From contig JACRDD010000035.1 of the NCBI GenBank assembly GCA_016218685.1, positions 1-64,000 on the forward strand: a stretch of DNA of 64,000 bases, in the 5' to 3' direction. The notes beneath the pieces are model-generated. The model saw only the letters and a program-made list of their open reading frames with translations. It searched no databases and had not been told where the DNA came from. Below, in pieces: positions 54,245 through 62,319 of this stretch (position 1 is its first letter; every line of letters starts with the position of its first letter). Source of the DNA: Desulfobacterales bacterium. Lineage in GTDB: Bacteria > Desulfobacterota > Desulfobacteria > Desulfobacterales > Desulfosarcinaceae. The position numbers and the translations under genes were made by a program.

Positions 54245-55039
54245 GTGGAGAAAAGCATTTTCATCACCGGTGCGGCATCGGGTATCGGCAAAGAGACGGC
54301 CCTGCTTTTCGCCCGCAAGGGATGGTTCGTGGGCGCCGTCGATGTGAGCGAAGCGGCCTTGAAGCAATTGGGAGAGCAAATCGGCGGAGGCAATGTTCTT
54401 CTCAAAGTCGCGGATGTCACCCGGCCGGAGAGCCTCAGGCAGGCTGCGGCGGCCGTCGGCCAAAGAACCGGCGGTCGGCTGGACATCCTGTTCAACAATG
54501 CCGGCACGCTCGCCATGGGGCATCACCAGACCATTGCTCTGGAAAAACAGAGAGGCATCGTCGAGGTCAATCTGCTGGGGGTTCTCAACGGAATCGCCGT
54601 CTGCCTTGACCTGTTGAAAGGGACGGCGGGGGCGCGCATCATCAATATGTCTTCGGCCTCGGCCTTGTACGGCACGCCTGAACTGGCCGTCTACTCCGCG
54701 ACCAAGGCGGCCGTCAAGGCGCTGACCGAAGCGTTGAACATCGAGTTCGAACCGCTGGGCATTCACGTCTGCGACATCATGGCGCCCTTTGTCCGCACGC
54801 CTATGATTGTGCAGGCCGCCGTCGCGGCCACCAGCGTCAAGCGTTTGGGGATTCATCTCCGCCCCCAGGAGGTGGCCCACGTGGTTTGGCAAGCCGCGCA
54901 CGGCAAAAAGCTGCATTGGGAGGTAGGTTTCATGATGCGTCTGCTGCGCTGGGCGGTCATGCTTTTTCCGTTTGCCCAACGGCCGATGGTTAAAATGCTG
55001 GGCTTTTCTTCAGCGGCTGGGAAGGGAGGCGCTCATTGA
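54245..55039 (+). CDS. SDR family oxidoreductase
   Basis: A 264-residue classical SDR with TGAASGIG, NNAG, Ser in NMSSASALYG and YSATK. It should interconvert a hydroxy and a keto group on the operon substrate. The last 40 residues are hydrophobic (RLLRWAVMLFPFAQRP), suggesting membrane contact. I chose the GTG after GAGGTG; the longer frame adds an unrelated leader. It overlaps the start of the epimerase remnant. Confidence 0.82.
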   Translation: MEKSIFITGAASGIGKETALLFARKGWFVGAVDVSEAALKQLGEQIGGGNVLLKVADVTRPESLRQAAAAVGQRTGGRLDILFNNAGTLAMGHHQTIALEKQRGIVEVNLLGVLNGIAVCLDLLKGTAGARIINMSSASALYGTPELAVYSATKAAVKALTEALNIEFEPLGIHVCDIMAPFVRTPMIVQAAVAATSVKRLGIHLRPQEVAHVVWQAAHGKKLHWEVGFMMRLLRWAVMLFPFAQRPMVKMLGFSSAAGKGGAH

Positions 55040-55365
55040 AGCATCTTCTGATCACCGGGATCTCCGGTTATATCGGCCGCGCACTGGCCCTGGCGCTGGC
55101 CGACGACCCATCGGTGGAGTGGGTGCCATACCGGTGGCTGTGCATGCTCAACCATGTCGCCTGGACGCTGCGGAAATACCTCCCTTTACCCTGGCCGTTT
55201 GCTGAAACCATCGGTTGTGCGTCCACCCAACAACGCATCCAGCGCTTCAATGACCACGCCCGCTACAGTGCTGTCGTGTTCCGTTGCGTACCTTTGGACT
55301 CTCTCGGCCAGTCGGCAGGGAATGTTGATGATAATTTGCTTGGTTTCGTCAGAGCATTTGATTGA
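55036..55365 (+). pseudogene. Remnant of a NAD-dependent epimerase/SDR gene
   Basis: The TTG start overlaps the preceding SDR stop and follows GGGAGG, so it was once a coupled gene. Residues 1-29 are a normal nucleotide-binding start (LLITGISGYIGRALALALAD). The sequence then jumps to KYLPLPWPFA and loses any recognisable fold, ending at 109 residues instead of about 300. An internal deletion or an insertion near 55130-55205 is likely. The tail overlaps the RHH gene on the other strand. Confidence 0.6.
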
Positions 55366-55383
55366 ATCAGGTTGATTTGACAA
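55186..55383 (-). CDS. Ribbon-helix-helix protein
   Basis: This 65-residue protein has the strand-helix-helix pattern of CopG/Arc-like DNA-binding proteins (QIIINIPCRLAERVQRYATE, then VAGVVIEALDALL). Its TTG start follows AGAGGA, which overlaps the stop of the DUF2889 gene, so it is co-transcribed with it. No toxin partner is seen; it may be a lone antitoxin or an autoregulator. Confidence 0.6.
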   Translation of the reverse strand: MSNQPDSIKCSDETKQIIINIPCRLAERVQRYATEHDSTVAGVVIEALDALLGGRTTDGFSKRPG

Positions 55384-55396
55384 AAATTAAATCCTC

Positions 55397-55936
55397 TCAG
55401 TTGATATCGTTTTCGGCATCTTTAAGCTGGCGCATCAAGGGGCCATCTGAACGCCACACCCAACAGGTATTTTCCATCTTCTGTCCGATAATTCCTGGAG
55501 CCTTAAATTTTCGATCCATACCGCTGAAGACCCCCTGGAATGCCGCTGGTGCCATGGCGGTCAGTAGGGCCACCAAATGAACGCATCCCTTAACACCACC
55601 AACAAGGCTTTTCACCTTTGATGTGAACCCGGAAACGATTTGCATTCCCTTAATAGGGTCAAGGCATTTGATCGTTTCGATGCAATATTCATTCGGAAGC
55701 GTTGGCATCTCAACCTCGATATCCTCGATAAGAAGGTCGAGCCCCTTCACCAGCATCCTTATGGTCATATGGTGAATGGTTCCAGGGGATCGGAGCCCTA
55801 CAGGTCCATACGAATCAGCCAGGCGATCATCTTTCAAAACACCTTCGACGATGAAGGTATCATGGGAACATTTGTAAGTGGCACATTGTATCTTTCGCGT
55901 GTGGATTTTTTGGGCCGTCTTTTTATCGAAATTCAT
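55397..55936 (-). CDS. DUF2889 family protein
   Basis: The 179-residue protein matches DUF2889: HTRKIQCATYKC, VEGVLKDDRL, IHHMTIRMLV, and the core GGVKGCVHLVALLTAMAPAAFQ with conserved Gly-Cys-His. The function is unknown; the family is often found near acyl-CoA or aromatic degradation genes. CCGGAG precedes the ATG. Codon use looks AT-richer than in flanking genes, hinting at transfer. Confidence 0.75.
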   Translation of the reverse strand: MNFDKKTAQKIHTRKIQCATYKCSHDTFIVEGVLKDDRLADSYGPVGLRSPGTIHHMTIRMLVKGLDLLIEDIEVEMPTLPNEYCIETIKCLDPIKGMQIVSGFTSKVKSLVGGVKGCVHLVALLTAMAPAAFQGVFSGMDRKFKAPGIIGQKMENTCWVWRSDGPLMRQLKDAENDIN

Positions 55937-56130
55937 CCTGTAACTCCGGTTGCTTCAAACCTGCTGGTAATCAGTCCTTGGAACGCCCATCGATTGAAAT
56001 TTATTATCGGCTCTCTCAATTGTAGCACGTTGGGTCCCATATCATTGCATTAGATTTTTTAATCAACGGGCGGCCGTTTAGGTGTTAAGCGCTTTGACGG
56101 GGATGTGTAAGAATTCTTGGCGTAAACGGG

Positions 56131-56256
56131 TTGACTGGCAATCAGCTAATAGTTGCATCCATTATGAACGGGGAACAGCTTGTGATGTTCCTGATGGAAC
56201 ACGGTATTGCCATCGCTCAACGCCCGATCTGTTTGAGATTGACGAAAAATATGCGG
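56131..56256 (+). pseudogene. C-terminal remnant of an Mrr-like restriction endonuclease, frameshifted
   Basis: One frame reads ASIMNGEQLVMFLMEHGIAIAQ, similar to the last helix of Mrr-type nucleases. The conserved continuation, TPDLFEIDEKY, appears in another frame from about 56220, so a frameshift separates them. Nothing upstream matches the catalytic core. The in-frame continuation to 56352 has no match I recognise. Confidence 0.5.
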
Positions 56257-56437
56257 CAGGAGGCTGGATTGAAAGAGGACGAAAAGGTTCAAATTCACGG
56301 GTTGGTTGCGAAGCACCTTGAGGATTTTGCAGGGCAGCTTGCCGCCTTTTAAGGAAAGGTCCTGCCAAAAACGGCGCTTGGGCGGTGTGTTCCGACCGGC
56401 GAATGGCCGGAACACACCTGAGGATTTGTTTGTTTGG

Positions 56438-57607
56438 CTAGGCCGGCTCCTTGAGCACGAATGTGCCGTCCTTGTGGATGGTGAGTTCTCCATCCAGGTA
56501 GTAGACTTCTTTCAGCTCAGGGCGTTTATCCTTGACCATGTAGTATGATTCGCCACTGCGCGCGCCGGTGCCGCACACGAAGACGATCGGTTTGTCCGCC
56601 GGGAGCGCCGAAATCTTCTTCTCCAGATCGTCGACCGGTATATTGATCGCCGTCTTCAACGTGCCCTTGTCGTATTCATTCTTGTCGCGTACATCGATCA
56701 ACATGATTTGAGATGGGTTTTCGGCCAGGATTTTCTTGAACTGTGCCGGGTCGATGGTGCCTTCGGCTTTGCCGGCCTTGATGCTGTTGGCGGGGGGCTT
56801 GGCCACGGGAGCCGCATCGGCAGCCTTCGCGGTTACGGTCTCCGCACCGACCGCCGCCACCCATCCCGGGTAGCCTTCAGGATAGACTTTGACATTGGTG
56901 TACCCCAAAGCGATGGCTTTGGATGCGGACTTGCTGCTCAAGGGGCATGCCAGTCCACCGCAATAGAAGACCAGCATTTTATTCTTGTCGGCGGGCAGTT
57001 GGGCGGTTAGTTTGTCGAACTGGCTGTCGGAAATGGAGATGGCGCCGGGAATATGACCCTGGTCGTATTTTCCCTGCTTGGGCCGCGAATCGACCAGCAC
57101 CATATCGGCCTTGGCATCGATCTGTTGTTTGACCCAATCGGTGGAAACGGCCGCAAAATTGCCGGGGACTTTCATCCAGCCCGGAAAGCCGTCGGAGAAT
57201 ACCTTGACGTTGGTGTAGCCAAGGGCTTCCGCTTTGCGCGCCGATTTGTGGCTCAGGTCACAGGCCGGTCCTCCGCAATAGAAAATCAGCAGGGCACTTT
57301 TATCCGCTGGCAGCATGTCCCGCATTTGCTCGAATTTACTTTCGGGAATGCTGATCGCCATGGGAATATGCCCTTCATCGTACTTGGGACGCCGGGGGCG
57401 CGAATCGATCAGCATAACCCCCTCAGGCATGGGCGACTGAACGTGTTGTTGAACGAAAGCAACGTCCACGATGGCATGAAAGGGCCCGGCTTCCGACGCT
57501 GCCGGCTGGGTCACCGGTGCGCTGGGAGGTGTAGTGCTGCATCCAGTCATAAGGACGAGCAGCATGCCCAAGGCCGCTACGAAGTTAAAAGCCTGTCGCG
57601 TTCGCAT
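56438..57607 (-). CDS. Triple-rhodanese lipoprotein
   Basis: The 389-residue lipoprotein (lipobox LMTGC, C23) has three rhodanese domains. Domains 1 and 2 are near copies, each with DSRP, GHIP and an active site FYCGGxAC (C111 and C216, each with a second Cys five residues on). Domain 3 has FVCGTGARSG (C345), the usual active-site loop form, after an Ala-rich linker. Sulfur-carrier or thiosulfate chemistry in the periplasm is likely. AAAAGGAGAAAAACC precedes the ATG. It is downstream of the cytochrome-like gene in one operon. Confidence 0.88.
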   Translation of the reverse strand: MRTRQAFNFVAALGMLLVLMTGCSTTPPSAPVTQPAASEAGPFHAIVDVAFVQQHVQSPMPEGVMLIDSRPRRPKYDEGHIPMAISIPESKFEQMRDMLPADKSALLIFYCGGPACDLSHKSARKAEALGYTNVKVFSDGFPGWMKVPGNFAAVSTDWVKQQIDAKADMVLVDSRPKQGKYDQGHIPGAISISDSQFDKLTAQLPADKNKMLVFYCGGLACPLSSKSASKAIALGYTNVKVYPEGYPGWVAAVGAETVTAKAADAAPVAKPPANSIKAGKAEGTIDPAQFKKILAENPSQIMLIDVRDKNEYDKGTLKTAINIPVDDLEKKISALPADKPIVFVCGTGARSGESYYMVKDKRPELKEVYYLDGELTIHKDGTFVLKEPA

Positions 57608-57652
57608 GGTTTTTCTCCTTTTCCTGCCACAAACCTGAAAATGTTAAGTGGG

Positions 57653-57997
57653 TTACTTGCATTTGGCCGGGGTGGGTGAATCCGCTGCAAATTCCCACAG
57701 GTAGCTGTAGATATCGTTGAGATCTTCCGCTGGCAGTGCAGCCCATTCCTGATCGCAGCCGAACTGGGCAAAATCCTTGTTTGCAAAAACCTTATCCCAC
57801 TGTGCGCGGGTTTTGGCATCCGGGTTGACTGTCGGCTTGGGGGATTCCACAGCGCCGCGCGCCATGCAGGTCGAGTACACCTTGCGATAGGTATATTTGC
57901 CTTTGCGCGGATTACCTTTTTCCAAGGCCGCGGCGGGGCTGATAAAAACCAGGCCCAGCGTCAGTGCAACAACTCCGAGAACAAGACGTTTGATCAC
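57653..57997 (-). CDS. Cytochrome-c-like exported protein with degenerate haem motif
   Basis: A 114-residue protein with a signal peptide ending near AAA. The mature part begins KGNPRKGKYTYRKVYSTCMARG and ends LNDIYSYLWEFAAD, the layout of a small class I cytochrome c. The haem motif CxxCH is lost: Tyr replaces the first Cys, C44 remains and Met replaces His, so covalent haem binding is not expected. Two other Cys (FGCDQEW and the last residues) could form a disulfide. The GTG start follows AAAAGGAG. It leads the rhodanese operon. Confidence 0.65.
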   Translation of the reverse strand: MIKRLVLGVVALTLGLVFISPAAALEKGNPRKGKYTYRKVYSTCMARGAVESPKPTVNPDAKTRAQWDKVFANKDFAQFGCDQEWAALPAEDLNDIYSYLWEFAADSPTPAKCK

Positions 57998-58024
57998 CGT
58001 TTTTCTCCTTTTATAAATTCTCAA

Positions 58025-58493
58025 TTCTTTCGTGTGGTGTTAACACGATAACTGCCGCACAGTGTTGAGCAAAGGATGTGCCAAGAGACTGCGATGGGGT
58101 TAAGCGGCCTGAAACAATGAATTTTATCGCTTTTGTCAGGGTGCCTCGGTGCGCGAATCCAAAGACAACATTAACAGGGAGGGTTAGCAGGTGTAGCGCA
58201 TCAAGGCCCTTGTGGCTTTTAAGCTCAGAAAATGAGCCGGCGCCCGCAGGAGAGCAGTAAATCGGTCTATCGGCAGAGTGACACCCCCGAACCGGTTAAT
58301 TTGAAAACCGGGACGCGCGGTTCGGATGGATTGGCAGCGGGTGAATAGGTATATTAACGACTGTTAACAAGTTAACGATTCCCATTCGCGATAGGCACTA
58401 TGATACTTCCACGGCCTCCGAAGACCAATTACGCTTGAAGGCTTTGTCGCCTTAATGTATTCGAGCTTGCCAGAAAAAAGTCTCACACAGATG
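58025..58493. other. Non-coding stretch with repeated GTTAAC palindromes
   Basis: No gene is supportable here. A perfect palindrome GTGTTAACAC at 58037-58046 lies 40 bases before the cytochrome-like gene and could be an operator. Further GTTAAC sites occur at 58363-58368 and 58371-58376, with TTAACG at 58354-58359. Confidence 0.4.
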
Positions 58494-58527
58494 AAAAAGG
58501 GTCACAGAACTGAATCTGCAACCCTTT
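58494..58527 (-). terminator. Intrinsic terminator after tRNA-Gln
   Basis: On the minus strand, AAAGGGT and CAGA pair with TCTG and ACCCTTT across a 6-base loop, followed by T residues. It closes the gltX-tRNA unit. Confidence 0.75.
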
Positions 58528-58536
58528 ATTTTTATT

Positions 58537-58610
58537 TGGCTGGGGGACGAGGATTCGAACCTCGGCAGACGGAGTCAGAGTCCGTAGTCCTACCGCTAGA
58601 CGATCCCCCA
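58537..58610 (-). tRNA. tRNA-Gln (anticodon CUG)
   Basis: A full cloverleaf: acceptor TGGGGGA/TCCCCCA, anticodon stem ACGGA/TCCGT with loop CTCTGAC (anticodon CTG, reading CAG), T arm CGAGG-TTCGAAT-CCTCG, discriminator G and an encoded CCA. It is 53 bases downstream of gltX on the same strand. Confidence 0.96.
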
Positions 58611-58662
58611 GCGAAGTGCCCCGTACATAATGAAAACGGGGTCGTGAGTCAAGGGGTTTCCT

Positions 58663-60063
58663 TTAACGCTTTTCGATATAGGCCATGGCCCGCTCCAGCC
58701 GCGCCAGCACCCGATCTTTGCCCAGCACGACCATGATCTCGAATATGCCGGGGCTCACGGTGGTGCCGGTCAGGGCCACCCGCAGCGGTTGGGCGATCTT
58801 ACCCAGTTTGATCTTAAAGGCTTCCATTACTTCAAGGAAGACAGCTTCCAGATCCTTTTCGCCAAAAGAGCCGAGCGCCGACAGGCGCTCGGCCAAGGCG
58901 CGCAGCAGTTCCAGGGCTTCGGCAGTCAGGAATTTTTGGGCTGCCGCTTCATCCAGCGCCACCGGTTCGGCATAGTAGAAATGGGCCTGGCGGGCCATCT
59001 CGTCCAGGGTTTTGCTGCGGGCCTGCAACGTGGCGATGACGCCATGCAGAAAGGCATCGTCCTGGGCGGCGATCCCCTGGGCCTGCATGAAGGGCAGCAG
59101 ATGCCGCGTCAAGGCCTGGGGGGATGTGGCTTTGATGTGGTCGGCATTCAAGGCGCCGAGTTTGACCGGGTCGAAGATGCCGGCCGATTTGCCCACCCGG
59201 TCCAGGGTGAATTTTTCGATGAGCTCGGCCCGGGTGAAGAACTCCTGGTCGCCGTAGGACCAGCCCATGCGGGCCAGAAAGTTGATGAAGGCATCGGGCA
59301 GCAGCCCCATGTCGCGGTAGGCGGTCACCGAGGTGGCCCCATGGCGTTTGGACATGCGCGTGCGGTCATTGCCCAGCACCATGGGCACGTGGGCGAAGAC
59401 CGGCAGGGGATGACTCAGGGCATTGTAGATCAGGATCTGCTTGGGGGTGTTCATCACATGGTCGTCGCCGCGGATGATGGTGTCGATCCGCATGGTTACG
59501 TCGTCCACCACGGCCGCGAAGTTATAGGTGGGCATGCCGTCGCTGCGGCGCAGGACAAAGTCGTCCAACTCTTCGTTGGCAAAGACGATGTTCCCTTTGA
59601 CCACATCCTCCACCACCGTGGTGCCCGTGGCCGGTGCCTTGAAGCGCACCACTGATCCGGGGCCGGCGCTCAGGCCTTTTTCACGACAGGTGCCGTCGTA
59701 GCGCGGCTTGTCGCCGGTGGCCCGGGCCTTTTCACGCATGGCCTCGATCTGCTCCGGCGTGCAGGTGCAATGGTAGGCATGGCCTTCGGCCACCAGTCGG
59801 TCGATATGAGCGTTGTAAATATCGAGGCGTTGGCTTTGAAAGAACGGCCCTTCGTCCCAATCGATCTCCAGCCAGCGCAAAGCGTCGAAGATGGCCTGGA
59901 CCGACGGTTCGGTGGAACGCACCTGGTCGGTATCCTCGATCCGCAGGATGAAGCATCCCCCCGTATGGCGGGCATGCAACCAGTTGAACAGGGCGGTGCG
60001 CGCCCCCCCCACGTGCAGGTAGCCGGTAGGACTGGGGGCAAAGCGGGTTCGTACGGAGGCCAT
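58663..60063 (-). CDS. gltX: Glutamyl-tRNA synthetase GltX
   Basis: A class I synthetase of 466 residues with the HIGH-type motif HVGGART near the start, MSKRHG as the KMSKS loop and a zinc-like cluster (CTCTPEQ with TCRE). Length fits bacterial GluRS. It is directly upstream of tRNA-Gln, which suggests a non-discriminating enzyme that also charges tRNA-Gln with Glu for GatCAB to amidate; that depends on glnS being absent. Confidence 0.95.
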   Translation of the reverse strand: MASVRTRFAPSPTGYLHVGGARTALFNWLHARHTGGCFILRIEDTDQVRSTEPSVQAIFDALRWLEIDWDEGPFFQSQRLDIYNAHIDRLVAEGHAYHCTCTPEQIEAMREKARATGDKPRYDGTCREKGLSAGPGSVVRFKAPATGTTVVEDVVKGNIVFANEELDDFVLRRSDGMPTYNFAAVVDDVTMRIDTIIRGDDHVMNTPKQILIYNALSHPLPVFAHVPMVLGNDRTRMSKRHGATSVTAYRDMGLLPDAFINFLARMGWSYGDQEFFTRAELIEKFTLDRVGKSAGIFDPVKLGALNADHIKATSPQALTRHLLPFMQAQGIAAQDDAFLHGVIATLQARSKTLDEMARQAHFYYAEPVALDEAAAQKFLTAEALELLRALAERLSALGSFGEKDLEAVFLEVMEAFKIKLGKIAQPLRVALTGTTVSPGIFEIMVVLGKDRVLARLERAMAYIEKR

Positions 60064-60448
60064 TGATATTATATCCTTTTTATGTAATTTACTTTTAACT
60101 TAAAAATGAGTAAGGCGAACTAGTCAAACAGGCCGACCAGAGAACTTTGACCGGCTGGTGCCAGCGCATCCGGAATCGCCTCACCACCTTGCCTGCGGGT
60201 GATGCCATCCACGCCTCCCCCGCTTGCCTTTGCCAATGGAGTAAATAGGCTACGCTTTGCTAAAAATGGCAACCGGAGAAGGGTGCTCTCATAGCATATC
60301 GCCGATGGGGTCACAAGCGGCGCGCGCGGGCCCAGGGATAAAACTCCTTGACAAGCCGCTCTAATTTAACTACTAGATGCTTTCGCCTACGGTGGTGAAG
60401 GTAATAAATCTAATTAAATAACAAGTAGTTATAGTTTGGAGATGACTC
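60064..60448. promoter_or_regulatory. Intergenic region with candidate rpmF promoter
   Basis: These 385 bases separate the divergent gltX and rpmF genes and contain no supportable gene. TTGACA at 60348-60353 is followed by TACTAG at 60371-60376 (17-base spacer), a fair promoter for the rpmF operon with a leader of about 65 bases. Confidence 0.45.
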
Positions 60449-60631
60449 ATGGGCTTACCAAAGCATAGGATTTCCAAGTCAAGACGCGACAAGCGGCGCA
60501 CCCACCAGAAAAAAGAGGTTCCCAATCTGTCCACCTGCCCGGAATGCGGTGAAGCGATCCAGTCGCACCATGCCTGTGCCAGTTGCGGCGCATACAAAGG
60601 CCGGACGGCCGTTGAGACCGAAAAAGAATAA
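60449..60631 (+). CDS. rpmF: Ribosomal protein L32
   Basis: A 60-residue basic protein with the L32 start GLPKHRISKSRRDKRRTHQK and zinc-ribbon cysteines STCPECGEAI and HACASCGAY. GGAG precedes the ATG. In most bacteria rpmF is followed by plsX and fabH; here an acyl-CoA dehydrogenase follows. Confidence 0.97.
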   Translation: MGLPKHRISKSRRDKRRTHQKKEVPNLSTCPECGEAIQSHHACASCGAYKGRTAVETEKE

Positions 60632-60670
60632 TTTCGGACATAAGCTCTATATTATAAGGACGCGTCATCG

Positions 60671-62317
60671 ATGAATGAGAACGCATACCGGGGTTTGGAT
60701 CTCGAGTCCCGCCAGATGGTTGTGGACACGGTCCGACAGTTGCGCAAGAAGCTGTTAACCAAAGAAAATATTCTGGAGTGGGACAAGGTCGAAATTTTCC
60801 CCGAAGCCGAAATTCGCGAGATGCTCGGCCCGGAGATCGGCCTGCAGTTGCTGTTCATCCCCGAAGATTTCGGCGGCATGGGCGGCGGTGCCCGGGACTG
60901 CTGCAAGGTGGTCCAGGAGATGGCCAAGATCTGCCTGGGCGTGGCCACCGGCTTTTTCGCCATCCAACTGGGGGCCGATCCCATCCTGGTGGGCGCCACC
61001 GATGCCCAGAAAGAAAAATGGCTGGGCCGCATCGCCGAGGGTAACTCCCTGGTGGCCTATGCCGTGACCGAGCCAGGGGCCGGCAGCAACCTGGCCTCGC
61101 TCAAGACCAAAGCCGTGCCGGTGACCAACGGCGATGGCCGTGTTACCGGATACAAGATTACCGGCAACAAGCAGTTCATCTCCACCGGCGGCTACGCCGA
61201 CTTCGTGACCGTGCTGGCCGAGGCCCCCGAAGGCCACACCTTCTTCATCGTGGAAAAGGGCGCGCCGGGCTTCAAGCAGCACAAGGGCGAAGAGAAGCAC
61301 GGCATCCGCGCCTCCAACACCTCGCCGTTGACCTTCGATGATGTCTTCGTGCCCATCGAAAACCTTATCGGCGGCGAGCCGGGCAAGGGCCTCAAGCAAT
61401 CCAACGTGGTGTTCGGCTACACCCGCCTGATGGTGGCCTCCATGGCCCTGGGCGCGGGTGAGGCGGCCATGGAGATCGCCATTCCGTATGCCAAGGAGCG
61501 CATTCAGTTCGGTTCGCCCCTTTCCGAAAAGCAAGGTTACACCCACAAGCTCATCGTGCCCAACGTGGTGCGCCTGGCAGCTGCCGATGCCTACATCGAC
61601 GAAATCGGCGAACTGCTGGATAGCAAGGAAGAAGACCTGCAGGTGGAAGGCTCCATCGGCAAGCTCTTCACCACCGAGGCGGCCGACCGCGCGGCCAACG
61701 ATTGCATCCAGGCCCTGGGCGGTTACGGCTACATCCGGGAGTTCGGCGTCGAGAAGATCAAGCGCGACGTGAAGATCACCTGCATTTACGAAGGCACCAG
61801 CGAGATCCAGCAGAGCATCATCAGCACCTTCCGCTGGAAGAGCAGCCGCAAGAGCAAGGGCGAGTTCTACGGCCGCGTGGCCGCGGAGATGGAGCGCCTG
61901 GGCGTCGAAGTGCCCGATGCCGGCTGCCGCTTTTACGCCCTGGCGGCCCGGGCCCTGAACCGCACCATCGACCTGGCCCACAACCATCGCCTCACCCGCC
62001 AGCAGACCATCATGTTCGCCCTGGCCGATATGATGACTTATGTTGAAGTGGGCGCGGCCCTGGCGCGCAAGGCGGTCAAACTGACCCAGGCCCAGGCGGC
62101 CGACGCCGAAAAGTACCGGGCCATGGCACGGGTCTTCGCCGGCGAAGTGACCCAACTGGTGGGTGAAAATGCCTTGAAGATCGCCTCCAGCGGCGATCTC
62201 GAAGCCGCCGCGGCCCAGCAGCACCTGACGGAGATCGCCTATACCGAGATGCTGGCCGGTCGGACCAATTGGGCCAAGGACATGGATCGCATCGCGGACA
62301 TCATTTTCGAGAGGTAA
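60671..62317 (+). CDS. Acyl-CoA dehydrogenase, long form, in the fatty-acid synthesis operon
   Basis: The 548-residue FAD enzyme has AYAVTEPGAGSNL, ALGGYGYIREFGVE and the catalytic Glu E374 in CIYEGTSEIQQ. About 150 extra C-terminal residues form helices (AARALNRTIDLAHNHRLTRQQ). It lies between rpmF and fabG with short gaps, so it is co-expressed with biosynthesis genes, which is odd for a catabolic enzyme. It may serve in reverse, or supply or reclaim acyl chains. Confidence 0.88.
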   Translation: MNENAYRGLDLESRQMVVDTVRQLRKKLLTKENILEWDKVEIFPEAEIREMLGPEIGLQLLFIPEDFGGMGGGARDCCKVVQEMAKICLGVATGFFAIQLGADPILVGATDAQKEKWLGRIAEGNSLVAYAVTEPGAGSNLASLKTKAVPVTNGDGRVTGYKITGNKQFISTGGYADFVTVLAEAPEGHTFFIVEKGAPGFKQHKGEEKHGIRASNTSPLTFDDVFVPIENLIGGEPGKGLKQSNVVFGYTRLMVASMALGAGEAAMEIAIPYAKERIQFGSPLSEKQGYTHKLIVPNVVRLAAADAYIDEIGELLDSKEEDLQVEGSIGKLFTTEAADRAANDCIQALGGYGYIREFGVEKIKRDVKITCIYEGTSEIQQSIISTFRWKSSRKSKGEFYGRVAAEMERLGVEVPDAGCRFYALAARALNRTIDLAHNHRLTRQQTIMFALADMMTYVEVGAALARKAVKLTQAQAADAEKYRAMARVFAGEVTQLVGENALKIASSGDLEAAAAQQHLTEIAYTEMLAGRTNWAKDMDRIADIIFER

Positions 62318-62319
62318 GC

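Noticed and set aside
55362..55580. Small plus-strand frame over the RHH and DUF2889 genes
   Set aside because: It lacks a ribosome site and domain pattern, and lies antisense to the DUF2889 gene, which has clear family motifs.
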